From the NCBI GenBank assembly GCA_002633025.1, contig NMRB01001550.1, forward strand, positions 71,008 to 135,007: a DNA stretch of 64,000 bases, given 5' to 3'. The stretch is from Notospermus geniculatus (taxonomy: Eukaryota; Nemertea; Pilidiophora; Heteronemertea; Lineidae). Both the position numbers and the translations under genes were made by a program. Of this stretch, positions 11,901 to 30,058 are shown piece by piece. The number at the start of each line of letters is the position of its first letter. The first letter of the stretch is position 1. The notes below the pieces were generated by a model. The model saw only the letters and a program-made list of their open reading frames with translations, was not told the DNA's origin and ran no database searches.

Positions 11901-14900
11901 ACAAGCAATAACATAAAGATCCCACTTCAGGCAAATAACTGTGATTTTGCTGCAGTTTGGGCAGCATGGTTCTACTTGTTTCAAGTCCAGTAGAAGGCAA
12001 TTGCTTTCCAGTTTCGGCAAAAGATAGAGATTTTGCGGCAGTTTCAGCAGCATATTTCTACCTTTAAGTATTATCTCTTCAGTAGCAGTACATTCAGTTT
12101 CACCATGATACCAAATATGTACATTAAGTTCAACTGTAAAGCAGGGTTAATTGGCGCAAGGATCTGGTCTGTTTTCAGTCCGTTTGCCCCTAGTTTTCTA
12201 TAAACGACAACGCAAAGGTCCATTTGATCGATTTTTACGTACAAAATGCATGTGCCAAAGAACCCGCTTAAGTTGGACTGGTTTCATCTCCCATTTCCAT
12301 ACCTAATGCACAGTAAGAGTGCAGGGAACCAGTCTGTCAGCAGTTCCACATGCCTTACAGAGGCTTTGTGAACAAGGCCCCTGATATTCACAACTTACAT
12401 TGTATCAAATCACGGCAGGAATCTTCAGCAGCAGCTTTTGAGTCCACCACACTTTCGACCTGCTCAGCCTCTTGGACCACTTTAATAATCTGGTCGGTGT
12501 AAGCTTGCGGGGCAGTCTGCAGCGCTGTGATGACCTTCTCAACATATTTCAAGACACTGGGTCTGATTGCCTCTTCACAGCTGATCAAGTTGTCCAACCA
12601 GATGCTTATTTCATCCTCGACATGTTCGAATAGGCCAGTGCCAACCAGTAGCTTTACGATTTGGTTTTTGGTGGCTGTGGCTAAGTCTTGGTCATAGGCA
12701 GTAGTGAACAGCATTTCCAATACCAGGTACACAAACGACTGGCCTTGGTCATTCTGCAAAAAATGAAGCCAGGGTTTCAATAAGATTTTTTTTGGTGAAA
12801 TCCCATGGAACTGAAATACCACCAAAGTCAATGACAGTCAGTTGGTTACCTAAAACTTACCACCTTACTCCAAGGTACCATCCTGGCATCAGAGTTGGCA
12901 AGAAGGCTCAAGACACTGAGGTAAAGCTTCGACAGTTTGGCGTGATCTTCTTCCTCCTTGCTTGTCTTTATTACACCATCAAGGAATGAACTCAAGTTGA
13001 CGAAGTGCTCGTGTGCAGTATGAGGGAAGACAGTCCTGTATAAAGCCAGTGCTTGGATGATGACGGTCTGTAGTTCAACCATTTCGATTTCCAGGGGAAC
13101 TACGATGGAAAAAATCAATTCTTAGAGATGTATCGTGAAATATTTCACAGCTAACAAGACTGCAATGACTCTTGAATTGGAATAGCTGGTCTTCAGATTG
13201 GATGGGTGCAAAAGCACTCTCTGCAGTTGACAGAGCTGATGCACCCTCTGCAGTTGATGGGTGCTGATGCACCTCTGCAGTTGATGGGTACTGGTGTGCT
13301 CTCTGCAGTTGATGGGTGCTGGTGTGCCCTCAGCACTTGATGGTACTGATGCGCCCTCTACAGTTGATGGGGCTGTTGTGCCCTCTGCAGCTCACCTGAG
13401 TCCTCAGATTCTCCAACTTTATCAACGTCCATCTTTTCTGTAGAAGTTTCATCAGTCGTCTGCTCCTTCATCAAGAACTCCCAAAAGTTGATCACTGACC
13501 GCAGGTCAGGCAGCACCTACGTACGTATAAAATAGTGAAGAATGAGAGAAGACATCTTGAAAGTTACGTCAGTCTCCTGGCTACAAGGTCTTGAATCGAT
13601 GTAGCGTGAATNTCAGGAAGTTCATGCTTGATACCCAGGAGGGGGATGCTCTGGGCAGAAAATGCTCCTGTAGGGAGTTGAGGTACTTGTTCAGTTGATC
13701 CGGGCATGTCTTAAGAATCTGGATGACCAGCTCCTCAGTTAAAGGGTTCTTGTAAGGTTTCTTCAGATTGGCTAAGAAAGCTGTGAGCACGTAGTTCTGG
13801 TTTCTGTAATAGAGCGAAGTCAGATTTATATACCACATTTATCAGACTATAAGGCACAGCCAGCCCCACCACCATTTGGTAATTTTTACCGGTAGGCTAC
13901 CTAAATGAGGAAATATTTGGAACATTGTCTTACTTTCCAGAGGTTCCCAGAGTCTTGTCATAAAAGTTGATACCATTTTTAAAGGAGCAGCACAACTCCA
14001 GCAGTAGTTTATGGATGTTTGTCCTCACAGTTTCAAGATCGTCACTGTCTGTCTCACGAATCTGAAAATCAATGGAAATACCTATGTGACAGAGTTTTTG
14101 TAAGGTTTCAGGATTTGGTGGGTTCAGTAGTTTTAACAAAATTGCCAGTTGGTAGTAAAAGAGATATATGACTAGACATGGTGTTTGATTTGATCATAGA
14201 TAGAAGTGATCTGTACCTCTTCCTCAGCCTCGATGCCATCGTCATCTTTTTTCTTCCCAAATGAGAACTGAAAAGGCCCTTTCCAGTAATACAGGCCAGC
14301 AAGTGATTTCAGTGACGACTCGTCGAACAGCCTGATTTTTGTAGTTTTATTGATCGCTGGATTCTCTATCACCTGGAAAAAAATGGCTGAAAGTGAAAGC
14401 TCCACAAAAAATGTTGAAGATAAACTGCGAATCGACAGGGGAGAAATCAGGACAATCCCCAGAGGATGTGTTGAGGGTGGGAAATTTGAAACCACCCACA
14501 AAATCGCAGCCGAGATAATAAGAGTTAAGAAAATCTAAATGTCTCTTACTTTTGACTGGAGCGTTTCCAGTATGAGTTCTACTACTGCAGGTTTGTCGTA
14601 CATCATGCCACTAAAGATACTCTTAAGAACACCTTTGGAATCGATGAACTGCCGCACCAGAGAGTTGTCTCCATGGAGGAGGAAGGACATGTAGAAGTAG
14701 ACCAGGCAAGTCCTAACATCATCTGGATCCTGGAAAAAATTTGGGTTATAAAAAGGATCGTAAAGTGTGGTGGAAAATCCCTCACGTGTGGCACATCTGG
14801 TCTCCTTTCAAAAGTCCATTTCTGTCCTTAAATATCAACCAACAGAAAATTCTATTTCACAGAAAATTCACAACTTGTCATTTCTTAAAGTGCCATGTCA

Positions 14901-16104
14901 ACCACAGTGGGACCTCTCTATTAAGGACATCATTTGAGACTGACAGATGCTGTCTTCAAATGAGAGGTGTCCTGAATACTGAGGTCAAAATTTTGGGGCT
15001 TAATCTTTGGTATCCTTTAAAAGAGAGGAATCCTGGCAGAGGTGTTCATTTAGAGAGGTTCTGGGTCGTATTTTACAACGTTCCTTAGTTAAGGTTAAGG
15101 TCGACCTTAAGTCTATTGTAAAGCCATCAAGAACAATAGATTTAAGGTGGACCTTAATGTTAAGGAATGTTCTAAAATACGGCCCTCTCTTTTGTTAGCA
15201 CATACAACAGATTTTTAGCTCATCATGTACTGATATCAAGTTCAGAAGGCAGTTTTAAGACTTGCCTTGCAAGTCATTCTTACCTTTATGTCTTTCCTGG
15301 TGAGGAGTGGGCGGATATTTGAATGATTGAAATCCATTTGCAAAAACACATCCCTCGCAGCTCTCTCACCCTGGATCACCATTGCAGACAAGAGTTTAAG
15401 AGAAGCCTTGATCTGATTTGACTTGTGAAACTTGGAGAGGAGGAAGTAGACATTATTCACGTAACTTGACAAGACTTTTTTGACGATGTTATCTGCGACA
15501 ATTTTGTACTTTGGCAAATCTGTGACAATTCTTGTGAGAATATGCTCCAGGACATTGAAGATGAGACAAAGCTGGAAGAAAAAGAAGATATCGTTAGGCA
15601 GCAACTTCTGTCCAATTTTGAAGTAATTCAACAAAAAGTAGCAAAGCAACAATTTCTAGTAATGTCCCATGTGCAATCTACTTTTCATGATAATCTCAAA
15701 ATTTAAATGATGAACTTTTTGTCAAATGATGAACATCATTCCAAACACAAGCTGTTATGTAACAAAAACACTCCCAAATGAACTTTTTCTGGTCCCCATT
15801 TCTGCTTTCCTGTCCCACTGCACTGTACATTTCTTTAATCCTACCTCTGTGGGTTTCCTGCGACCTTCGTCCATGAGTTGAAAGATCTCCACACACTCTC
15901 CCGATGATTTGCAATAAGCAGCCACAATATCATTGTGGTATTCTTTTGTGTATGTCTCCCCATGCTTCAGAAATTTCTCCAGCACTAAAACACAATAACA
16001 CGTAATAAGAGTGAACTCAAGACATCACTTGGAGCTGAGCAACCCAGCATAGGCCTACCGTCCATGGCTCGAAAATTGTCGCATGCCCCCGCCCATACTG
16101 CCAT
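5917..16104 (-). CDS. URB1: URB1 (nucleolar pre-ribosomal-associated protein 1, Npa1)
   Basis: HEAT-like helical scaffold of early 60S pre-ribosomal particles in the nucleolus. Exons in transcript order: 16104-16059 (proposed ATG exon), 15984-15845, 15571-15284, 14729-14550, 14372-14217, 14061-13934, 13803-about 13585, 13516-13396, 13099-12861, 12753-12399, optional 11891-about 11830, about 10968-10825, 10654-10497, 10293-10069, 9702-8573, 8384-8275, 7820-7656, 7343-6484, 6242-5917 (TAG). Phases agree at almost every junction. Recognition rests on the N-terminal block ECVEIFQLMDEGRRKPTE, then VADNIVKKVLSSYVNN, LLSAMVIQGERAARDVF and VLPDLRSVINFWEFL. The total of about 1,660 codons is shorter than the vertebrate protein, so a middle exon may be missed. 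The C-terminus is a Lys/Thr/Pro-rich tail of nucleolar type. Damage: a one-base frame break near 8700-8725, and an n at 13612 that hides the end of one exon. The start choice is inferred; a second in-frame ATG lies 12 codons on. Confidence 0.88.
6305..6410 (-). repeat. tRNA-derived SINE relic
   Basis: Read on the minus strand, ATGGTGTAGTGGTTTGAGG resembles a pol III A box and GGGTTCGATACCC a B box, spaced as in a tRNA. The arms do not close into a clean cloverleaf, so this is a retroposon relic rather than a tRNA gene. It lies in the last URB1 intron. Confidence 0.55.
7545..7645 (-). repeat. tRNA-derived SINE relic
   Basis: Minus strand: CAGAGCAGTGGAAACATCTC (A-box-like) followed by TTGGGTTCAATCCCCAGGTC (B box GGTTCAATCCC). 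It is similar to the relic at 11035-11210 and lies in a URB1 intron. Confidence 0.5.
8000..8155 (-). repeat. Dispersed repeat GGGGCGGATCC family, copy 1
   Basis: The sequence between GGATCTGGTGGGGGGCGGCG and TCCGAAATCATGGATCCGCC recurs in reverse orientation at 56466-56613. Shared words include GAAACATTGAAA, GAGTTTCA/TGAATTTCA and TTTGCTCCAAAT. It is non-coding, with GC-rich ends, and lies in a URB1 intron. Confidence 0.65.
10715..10795 (-). repeat. tRNA-derived SINE relic
   Basis: Minus strand: GTAGTTGCAGTGGGTTACG (A-box-like) and CCCAGGTTCAACTCCTGG (B box in a perfect T-arm-like hairpin). Intronic in URB1. Confidence 0.5.
10990..11045. repeat. C-homopolymer tract with an n
   Basis: Two C runs of 9 and about 20 bases around a CAGTCTC motif, with one unresolved base at 11015. 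It sits just upstream (in transcript sense) of a URB1 exon whose acceptor is unclear, so a local misassembly may hide the true splice site. Confidence 0.7.
11040..11210 (-). repeat. tRNA-derived SINE, same family as 47425-47580
   Basis: Minus strand: GGGGAGAGCAGTGGTGCAGAG then CACTGGTTTGATTCCCAGTG (B box), followed by a body that reads through GTGTTCCTTGAGTTCCCC AGGAAAG. The plus-strand element at 47425-47580 has the same order (A box, B box, CCTTGAGTTCCCCAGAAAGG), so both belong to one SINE family with a shared body. Confidence 0.65.
11284..11545. mobile_element. Palindromic MITE, CCGCCGAAATCTCAACC family, copy 1
   Basis: The left arm contains ACTTCCGCCGAAATCTCAACC and the right arm GGTTGAGATTTCGGCGGAAG, which are reverse complements. 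The whole 250-bp element recurs at 34670-34925 with the same internal order (GAATGACGT, ACGACAGTGA, CGACCATTGCT, GTTTCAGATCGAG). It lies in the large URB1 intron. Confidence 0.8.
11557..11897 (-). repeat. Three-copy tandem repeat containing an acidic mini-exon and its acceptor
   Basis: Three near-identical units of about 85 bp (11562-11645, 11673-11760, 11812-11897), separated by short reiterations of AGTATAACTGAAATAGAGGTGACTT-type sequence. On the URB1-coding strand each unit reads as a good acceptor (TATTTCAG) followed by an open acidic segment (DEVEIEKYDPEEEEEEVEEK). The first unit is in phase with the preceding URB1 exon. It may be an optional, tandemly duplicated exon of URB1. Confidence 0.7.
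13217..13390. repeat. Minisatellite, about 28 bp unit, 6 copies
   Basis: Degenerate tandem copies of CCCTCTGCAGTTGATGGGTGCTGATG-type units, in a URB1 intron. The last copy ends within 6 bp of the donor site of the exon 13516-13396. Confidence 0.8.
14910..15060. repeat. Copy of the ACCTCTCT/GGACA dispersed repeat
   Basis: Begins GGGACCTCTCTATTAAGGACA and continues through GAGAGGTGTCCTGAATACTGAGGTC, ending AGAGAGGTTCTGGG. It is the same family as 27930-28115 and directly abuts the MITE at 15063-15185, in a URB1 intron. Confidence 0.6.
15063..15185. mobile_element. Palindromic MITE, GGGTCGTATTTTA family, copy 1
   Basis: The 123-bp element folds on itself almost completely: GGGTCGTATTTTACAACGTT at the left pairs with the right end ...TAAAATACGGCCC. 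Inner words AAGGTCGACCTTAAGTCTATTG / CAATAGATTTAAGGTGGACC pair as well. The second copy is at 36261-36379 and is nearly identical. Confidence 0.85.
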
Positions 16105-16470
16105 ACATGTAGGCCTGCTGATATGATGGGGGGGGNGTTCTAAAAATACATTTTGTTGTTATTTTCTTCAGGGCACCACGTGTCATTTCGCTTCATTTAT
16201 CTTTGATTTTCAGGCTTCAAACCTCACCGATATATTCTTATATGTGTCATAATTCCTCACTTATTTGTATGAAGTAAACTTACTGAGAGTTATAGTGATT
16301 TAAGCGAGTATTTCGGACGTGAACTTGTACTTTGGGCAAGAATCGGACCATGTGTCACCCCAGTTTTAAGTCTTGCGCAGAAAATTAAAGAGACTCGTGC
16401 GGCAGCCAATGAATTTGTGGGAAGGCGGTGCGCACGGCTCGAGTCAGTTCATAGTCTGATAGTTGGCAAG
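16105..16470. promoter_or_regulatory. Probable bidirectional promoter of URB1 (minus) and ACAT2 (plus)
   Basis: The two inferred start codons (16104 minus, 16471 plus) are 366 bp apart and point away from each other. The region contains a CCAAT box at 16406-16410 and short CG-bearing segments near the ACAT2 start. It also has a G run with an unresolved base at 16128-16136. No TATA box is obvious on either strand. Transcription starts are inferred from the start codons only. Confidence 0.55.
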
Positions 16471-22997
<6,527 letters not shown>

Positions 22998-24369
22998 ATT
23001 GGACTCAGGAGGTCAAAATCTCTTGAGTTATGAAATTGATTGATTCCCACACAGTGTCGTGGAAGTGTGATTCTACAAATTGTCTTCCAACTTTCTCAGT
23101 GACCCTGATGGGTGGCACTCCCGCATAAGACGTTACAATCACGGCATCCTTTTGGGTCTTATGCTGGCTTTGCCGCCACTGCCACAGGGAATAGTTTTGC
23201 TGGTTACATTCCCAGCAGACTTGACCTTGACTATTCCTTCCAACTGATGGGTTGTGTTCCATTATCGAGAAAACCTGTGCTCTATGGGGTTTTGATTGTG
23301 TCTCTTATGGGTGAGTGGTTACAGTATATGGTTATGGACTTCTGATAATACTCATATCAGCATAGATACCTGTGATATATGTACAAAGAGTCTCAAAGCA
23401 TTACTGATTGTTGCTGAAATTTGCACTCTTTCTCAGTATGGCACCATATTATACCGGTGTTGGGGACAAAGTGGACACTCTCTTGCTGGCCTGTGATAAA
23501 TACCAATGAGAGAATTTCTCTTTCAAAAAGGAATGAAGGATTATAAACATTTCCGTTGCCAAGTAGGCCGTACTACTTGGCGTTGTCTTCACCCTATGTA
23601 GACACCTGCTCCTACATAACCATTTCTTTGGAATCTCTGCTGATTTCTGGTAATTGGTGATGACAACTTTAGGGCTTGGTGCTGCTTAGCATTATTAGTG
23701 CAAGTTGCCATGGGGGCAAAGCTTTCTAGCCATCACATCAGGAATCCATTATGTGACATTATTTAAACTTTATCAGTGTGCTTTAGAACCTTAGTCAGTT
23801 GATTCTTAGATGCCATCATGTACTTTCTGGTCTTGAATTCTATTTCAGTTATTTCGGTTGGCTTTGCCATATAATTTCAATACATTCCATCATCTTCTCT
23901 TATTGCTTAAAAGGACAAAGATTTCAGAAGATATCTGCCATAAAGAGTTAACTATGTGTTATGCCAAGTAGGACTCCTTCACACTGGTGCCAACACTCAG
24001 TTATTTAGTTGTATTGGCCTCACAAACCTAAGTTCTTCCCCTTGAAAATGGTTAGTTGAGTTAGAGGCCAGTGCTGGTCCCTGATGACAATTTATATCCT
24101 TGTTATTGTGACAAATCAAGTCACCTACATGGGACCTGATTGAGGTCCAATAATTAGTTGTCTTCTTTGATGGAATTAAGTTTGGTGTCCTTAATGGAGA
24201 AGTGTCATCTTCTGTACAGAGGGTTTATTCTGTCCTTGTTTCTTGCTAGGTAGAACCATAAAGGAATTCTTTAATATGCTCGCAGGGTACCGATACGGTA
24301 GATATTACATGTACATGTACTTAATATGTGAAGCAATTTTTTTCTATGATGGAAAATGTGCTGTTGATT
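22998..24369 (+). other. ACAT2 3' UTR and downstream DNA
   Basis: No further coding signal follows the TAA at 22997. The first good AATAAA is at 24370, giving a 3' UTR of about 1.4 kb if used. No repeat with clear ends is seen in this stretch. Confidence 0.45.
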
Positions 24370-24375
24370 AATAAA
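24370..24375 (+). terminator. Likely polyadenylation signal AATAAA of ACAT2
   Basis: Canonical hexamer in TTAATAAACAG, the first clear one after the ACAT2 stop codon, and located before the CpG-richer segment that probably starts the next gene. Confidence 0.4.
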
Positions 24376-24769
24376 CAGCTTGTATGAAAAAAATGATCAC
24401 ATAATAATGTAGGACGCCTTAATTATATTTTACATACTGCATGCATTGTAAAAGTGTTTGTTCTTTTTTGCTTCCTTACAAATTCATCAATCTATAGGCC
24501 TAGGCCTAGTAGCCTACCAATATACCGGTAATCGAGGAAGATTAAACCATTGGCCAAGAGAGAAAAGCAGAAGCATCATGGGAATTTTTAATGATGTTTG
24601 CTTCATTTTCCTTGAGAGAGGACCCATGCATAAACGTATGAATGTGATTCTTTGCATTGTCTTCACTCTAAACCCCCCCTCCATGAAGCGCCTGGTTGTA
24701 GGAAAGGGGGCATTCTTTCCCCCTCATGTGCCTCCTTGCAAGCAGGTATGATTACCTAATGGAGATCTG

Positions 24770-25045
24770 CGCAGCCCGCCCCATCGCCGCCTTTGCTCCA
24801 GTCGTCGAAAATCGTCTTTGTCTTTTCGGCGGCAGATGATGGCGACGGTGCGGTGGATATGTAATTCAGCACATGGCATCGTACGACGACCACAACAACT
24901 GAAATTTTGATAACGCCACAGAATAAACGTGCCAAAACATGTTGAAGATCATCCAGAAATAGGCATTGTGGTGACTGCATCTGGTCGAACTGCAATCTGT
25001 GCGTATGCAGCGTTGAGCGAAGCACGGATTTCAGTTGTGGTTTTG
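24770..25045 (+). other. Probable non-coding first exon and start region of the BAK gene
   Basis: This segment is richer in G+C and CpG than its surroundings (CGCCGCC, GTCGTCG, GGCGACGG). It ends in a textbook donor TTTTG|GTAAGT at 25046. It has no reading frame with recognisable homology. The next plus-strand gene is BAK, whose first coding exon opens with an acceptor at 31708-31709, so an upstream non-coding exon is required. Linking the two across 6.6 kb is inference. Confidence 0.4.
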
Positions 25046-27929
25046 GTAAGTGCGGTGATTATTTTGAAATTATTGACATCTTTGTGCATGCTCTGTCTTC
25101 CACTTTTTTTTCAGTTCCAGTCCAGGGACATGCATGTGTACTGCATGGATGCATGCATGCAGTGCATTATTTGCCTACTTCCACATGTTTCATGAGATTG
25201 TGCCATGGCACATGGTTTAGGTGGTTTCGTTATGTAGTTAATGATATGGCTGATCACGCACATCAGATACATTTGGATTCTATTCAGCATATTGTTTTGG
25301 AGTAAGAGAGTAGTTTAGGAGCAGGCACGGCCTGTGTGACCAGTACCGTATTCCTTTGCGCAACATAAACCTTATCAATGAGGTTGCAGTAAACAGTAAA
25401 AGTAAACCATAGTTGATGGAGATGATGGGTGCCGGCATTTAAATTCGAAAGCCCTGCTTTTAATATTCTATTAAATTATTACCTGACATCTTTTCGCTGG
25501 CTGGCCTGGTGTTCATTTATGAAGTCAATCCATGCTGTCTCAAACACTCATTGATTTACTATCAAGTCAAGTTTACCCTTGAAATACCAACATCCAGGGC
25601 AGGTGTGTCCCCAGGATCAAACGAGAGGTGATCGATGGATTGATGATGTCATTACATCGATCTATCTATTTGGGTGTTCCCCTCTGAAGAAAACGTGTTT
25701 GAACATGTTTCATCAATTTGTTGACACAGCACTCCAGCATGTCCTTGCTGCAGAAGTATTGATTATTTCAGAATTGCAGGAAAAGTTTGCATGATTCATT
25801 GAAGCCTATTTGTTAGTTTTTAACAACCCTGCATGGCTATGTATGCTCGCTCCTTCTCAGCCTCACTCATGTCTCCTCCAACAACATGACCAATTTCTCT
25901 GGTCCCCGAAAACAGAAGCAATCCAACATTTTTTAGCTGTGTGCCCAATAGTTGTATTTGTCAGGTAGATAGGCCCACCAAATCATGACACCCAAGTACA
26001 GAACATTGATGCAGACAATGTTATTAAATTATGAATTTCTCTGATATTGGGTCTTCATCATCGATCTTCCTATTCCTGGATCTGAGTAATTCCACCTGAC
26101 CCACTTCCAAGATGTCTCTCTAAACATAGAAACATTACGACCCATTCTAAAAATAGCCTTGCTACCTTTGTGTGGTGTGATGTTTTGATCCTGGCACCAT
26201 ATCATCATCAGGGAATTCCTGGAGTTCACAAAGGTTGCATGTACTTTAGGAATATCCTTGAGAGTTGGTAATCGTTGTTGGGCAATGGGTTGCCATAGCG
26301 ATCTTCTAGGAATGGCGTAATAAACAGGATATTGAGACTGCCTTTGTGCCAAGTATATATGAGATCTATTCTATTCAGAAAAAAGAAAAAAACTATTTAC
26401 AACTGCACGCTTGGAGCGCCAAATGTCAGCAAGTCATTTGAACATTTACTCCCAACTGAGTTGTTGTATACTAAATACATGTAGGCCTATCGCTACACTA
26501 TTTTGTTTGTGATTCTGGGATGTTTACCTGCATTTTTTGTGTTGAATTGTGTAGGCCTTTTTAAAACCTACTTTTTTCATTGCTTCGATATTACATACCT
26601 GAATAAAAAAGTTCAAGCCAGAATAACTGGTTGAAACAACAGAACAGGTCTCGTGTCATAAATTCGTATCTGAATTTTGATTTCTAAACCAATATCGCAG
26701 GTGATTGTCAGTTCGGCCTAGATTTTTCCATGGGGCTGATCTGTTTTTAAACAGCTCATTATTAAGCCCAATTAAGTGGCTATTTTTTATTTGGCCGTTA
26801 CATGTACGAATTAAGAGTTGGAATTTCAGTGGATAGAATGAAGTACAAAGTTGACAGTTGTAAGTCACTTGACCTTATCTGTCGTTCCTCCCTTGTCAAA
26901 CAAATGGACAAGTAAATATGATTATGAATTTGAGTTTCTAAAATTCGAAAGTGAAAATAAAAGTGTTGATCAATAAAACATAACAAAGTGAACAATGGTT
27001 GGTTTTCTACCAAGTCCAGGATGATGTCACTGCACCCATTGACCTCTGGCTTCTGGTATGGTATAAATCCTGCTCAGAGATGTTTGGCAATCATTCATGA
27101 TTTAGAAGTCATTGAGGAGTGTTTTGTGGAGTACATTTCAGTTCAAGGTTTTCATCTCAAACTCAAAGTAAGTTCTGTTCATTTCACTTGTTGCTAAAGA
27201 GCATGGTGAAGAGTCCGACATGTACTTGGTGAGCGTGAAATTATTTTGAGAATCTGAACAATGACTTAATTCATTGCATTGTGTATCAATTGTGGAACCA
27301 TTGGATCTGAGGCCACGTCTGTACTCACCACTTTCCGTGGCACTTTTTCATCACCTGTAAAGCGAACTCAATTGTTGTCTGTGTCATTTTATAACCTCAG
27401 TAGAAACCGATTCATGATTTTCTTCCAGTACATTGTCGGCCAAGCTTTTTTCAGCCAAAAGCTCAGTTTCCATACAAGTACCATTTATTCATGGCATCAT
27501 TCAGGCAACCTATACGGTAACTTAGATAATGACCTCCACTCTGGTGTTTGTAATTGTGTAACACCATTTTGATCTGCTTGTCATTGCATTGATTTATGAA
27601 TGATGATTATGGAAAAAAATTCTAATTGTCACCCATGTCGTGAATTGTTTACCATCACTAATTAGTCAAATGTTGTTGGCAGAATTCTCCACCATATTGG
27701 ATGATTGACATCTCATGTAACATGTCTGGTTGATCCTGCATGTGTTCGTTAAGTGATCTACACACCTGTTGTCTTCAGTTCCAGGAAGTACCTCATTCAT
27801 GAATTTGCTTGTTTGAACATGTTGAATGGCTGAGGATTCATCAGATGTTCAGGCATCAGGATGTAAAAATCGATGACTTGTAAAATACATGAATACATTC
27901 TTTCTCCATTTCATCAGGTCAAAACGTGG

Positions 27930-28115
27930 GCCATGAGTGGAACCTCTCTTTGCGGACACCTCTGCCAGGAGGACACCTCTCTGATTAATACGGACACCCA
28001 AGTTCAGTCCCAAACTGGTCATTTCTATTCATTTTGACCTCTGTAATCAGGACACCTCTCAATTAAGGACATCAACTATGGTACCAGTGCAGGTGTCCTT
28101 TATAGAGAGGTTACT
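27930..28115. mobile_element. ACCTCTCT/GGACA dispersed repeat, most complete copy
   Basis: Starts GGAACCTCTCTTTGCGGACA and ends with the inverse GTCCTTTATAGAGAGGTTAC. The interior carries ACACCTCT three times and the words AGTTCAGTCCCAAACTGG and ATTTTGACCTC. The outer ends are reverse complements over about 15 bp, which fits a non-autonomous DNA transposon. Confidence 0.65.
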
Positions 28116-29659
28116 GTATTCAGTTATTTTATTGACTAAACTGTCCTATGATTATTCGCCTGGCCGTGTGTCGTGTGTCGTTCAAGGTTGGCCAATGACA
28201 CTGATTGCGTGACATTCGTGATAGGTGAAGACCACAAAAATGGTATTGGATTTGTGTCACTGCACATTGTGTGTATATGCCTTACGCGTGTCTGTGTGAA
28301 CGAGGCCTAGGTTTCTGTAAAACTCAGTGGTGATGTGTTGACAAGACCACCTTCCGGTGAAAAAAAGTCATTTGACCTACATTGTAATTGATTGCCATGT
28401 AGGCCGAGAGATGATGCAGTCTATCATTTTGATGCATAAATGGATAACATGGATAGGACAAACATTGGTTGATCTGATACACTTGAACGATGGCCTCTTT
28501 CAAAACGAACTCTTTAAATTCTACTATAGGGTCTATGTAGGGCTTAGCCTTCTGCAGCAGCAGCAGCAGGCATGGCAGGTGTGTTTAGGCTGCCCTGTCA
28601 ACTGCAACCCAAAAGACATGTCTCAGGCCCAAAGAGGGAAGCCATACATTCAGATTCAGATTTAGGGATGCTTTTCCTGACATGGAATCTGTGAGATAGG
28701 CCTTTCATGTGAAACTGTCCTGTCTGTGCTGTAAAACTGAGGAGTACACGTGTTTTCAGTCTAAGTACATGTACATGTAAGCCTAGTCACAACACTACTG
28801 GTCATGATGTCATGCTGTAGTCATGTTAAAGAATGTGTTCTCATGGCTCATTTATTCGTGATTTCCTGCTGATCTACATAACATTTGTATTGTTATGATT
28901 TCATTGCATCTAGATTTTGAAATATTCAGTTTTCATTTCCGACCTCAGGTGTATCTTCGGTCTCAACCTGAGTCACCTGGTCTAACCTAGGCATACCGAC
29001 ACTGACATACATTATATTTACCTCTGGTCTGTGACAACCAATGTATTGAGTTGATCAATGGCAGTGATTTAGTGCTATCTATTTAGTTTGTCTGCCCTGG
29101 ACCTATGAACAATTAGATATGGCTGTCTGGCATGCCAGATGTCTGTGATTAAGAAGAAAGTGTGTCATTTGATAAAAAATGTATTTGATAATATGGAGAT
29201 TTTTGCATCATTTTGCAATGCGTCTGTGAATGAGCAGATGTTTTTCCCAAGAGATTATGTGATATTATAAGGCCTCCAAATTCAAACACTTGTTTGGAAT
29301 GCGGCGCGATATTTGGATGCTCCCGTTGTATGGTGGAGGCAGTGCAGTGAAAAATAACAAAGGATTTATGAGTGAAGGCAGCGTGAAACGAACACCTGCA
29401 TCCATCGGCATGTGATATTCATGTGTACTTCACTAGCAGAAACGGGCCGGGCTGTTCATTTTCGTCAATGGTAGACTTTCCTGCTGTTAGAGGCCGCCTG
29501 CTAGCGGTCCTAAAACGTCACAATATTTGCCGTCGAAGACGTAAGCCATGGTGTCCATGTCATTATGGATCACGTCAGGACGTGCACTTCTTCTCTTTCG
29601 TGACGTCCTAGGAACGCTAACTTGTGGTGGCCTCTGACGGCAGGAAAGTCTCCAATTGA

Positions 29660-29842
29660 GGAAACCAAGTTGTGATCCTTGAGAAAATGGAGAAAGCTAT
29701 GAAGTTGCAAATTGCAGCGATTATTCTGTACAGCATAACAAATAATCCCTGCAATTTGCAAGTGCATAGCTTTTTCCGTTTTCCAAAGGATCACAACTCA
29801 GATTCCTCAAGTGACGAAAATGAACAGCCCCTTTCGAAATTT
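29660..29842. repeat. Inverted-repeat relic of the AACAGCCCCTTT foldback family
   Basis: Contains AGTTGTGATCCTTGAGAAAA and, inverted, TTTTCCAAAGGATCACAACT. It ends GAAAATGAACAGCCCCTTTC, the same terminus seen at 670-690 and in the arms of 19343-20417. Confidence 0.65.
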
Positions 29843-30058
29843 TGATTCTTATCATCTGACTCCATCCTGAGAATCTCATGTCATTTATGGTCTTACCCCC
29901 CCCCCCCTCGGAAACAAGTGCGAGGAGGGGAGCGGTTTGTGAAGACCCTGGGTGCGAGGACGATGTGACCCTCCCTAACTGGAAAAAAGTTTGAAAGTGG
30001 TATCAAGATGCATGCAGTCATGTGACTAGGATGTCATTATCGATTCTGTATGAAATCG

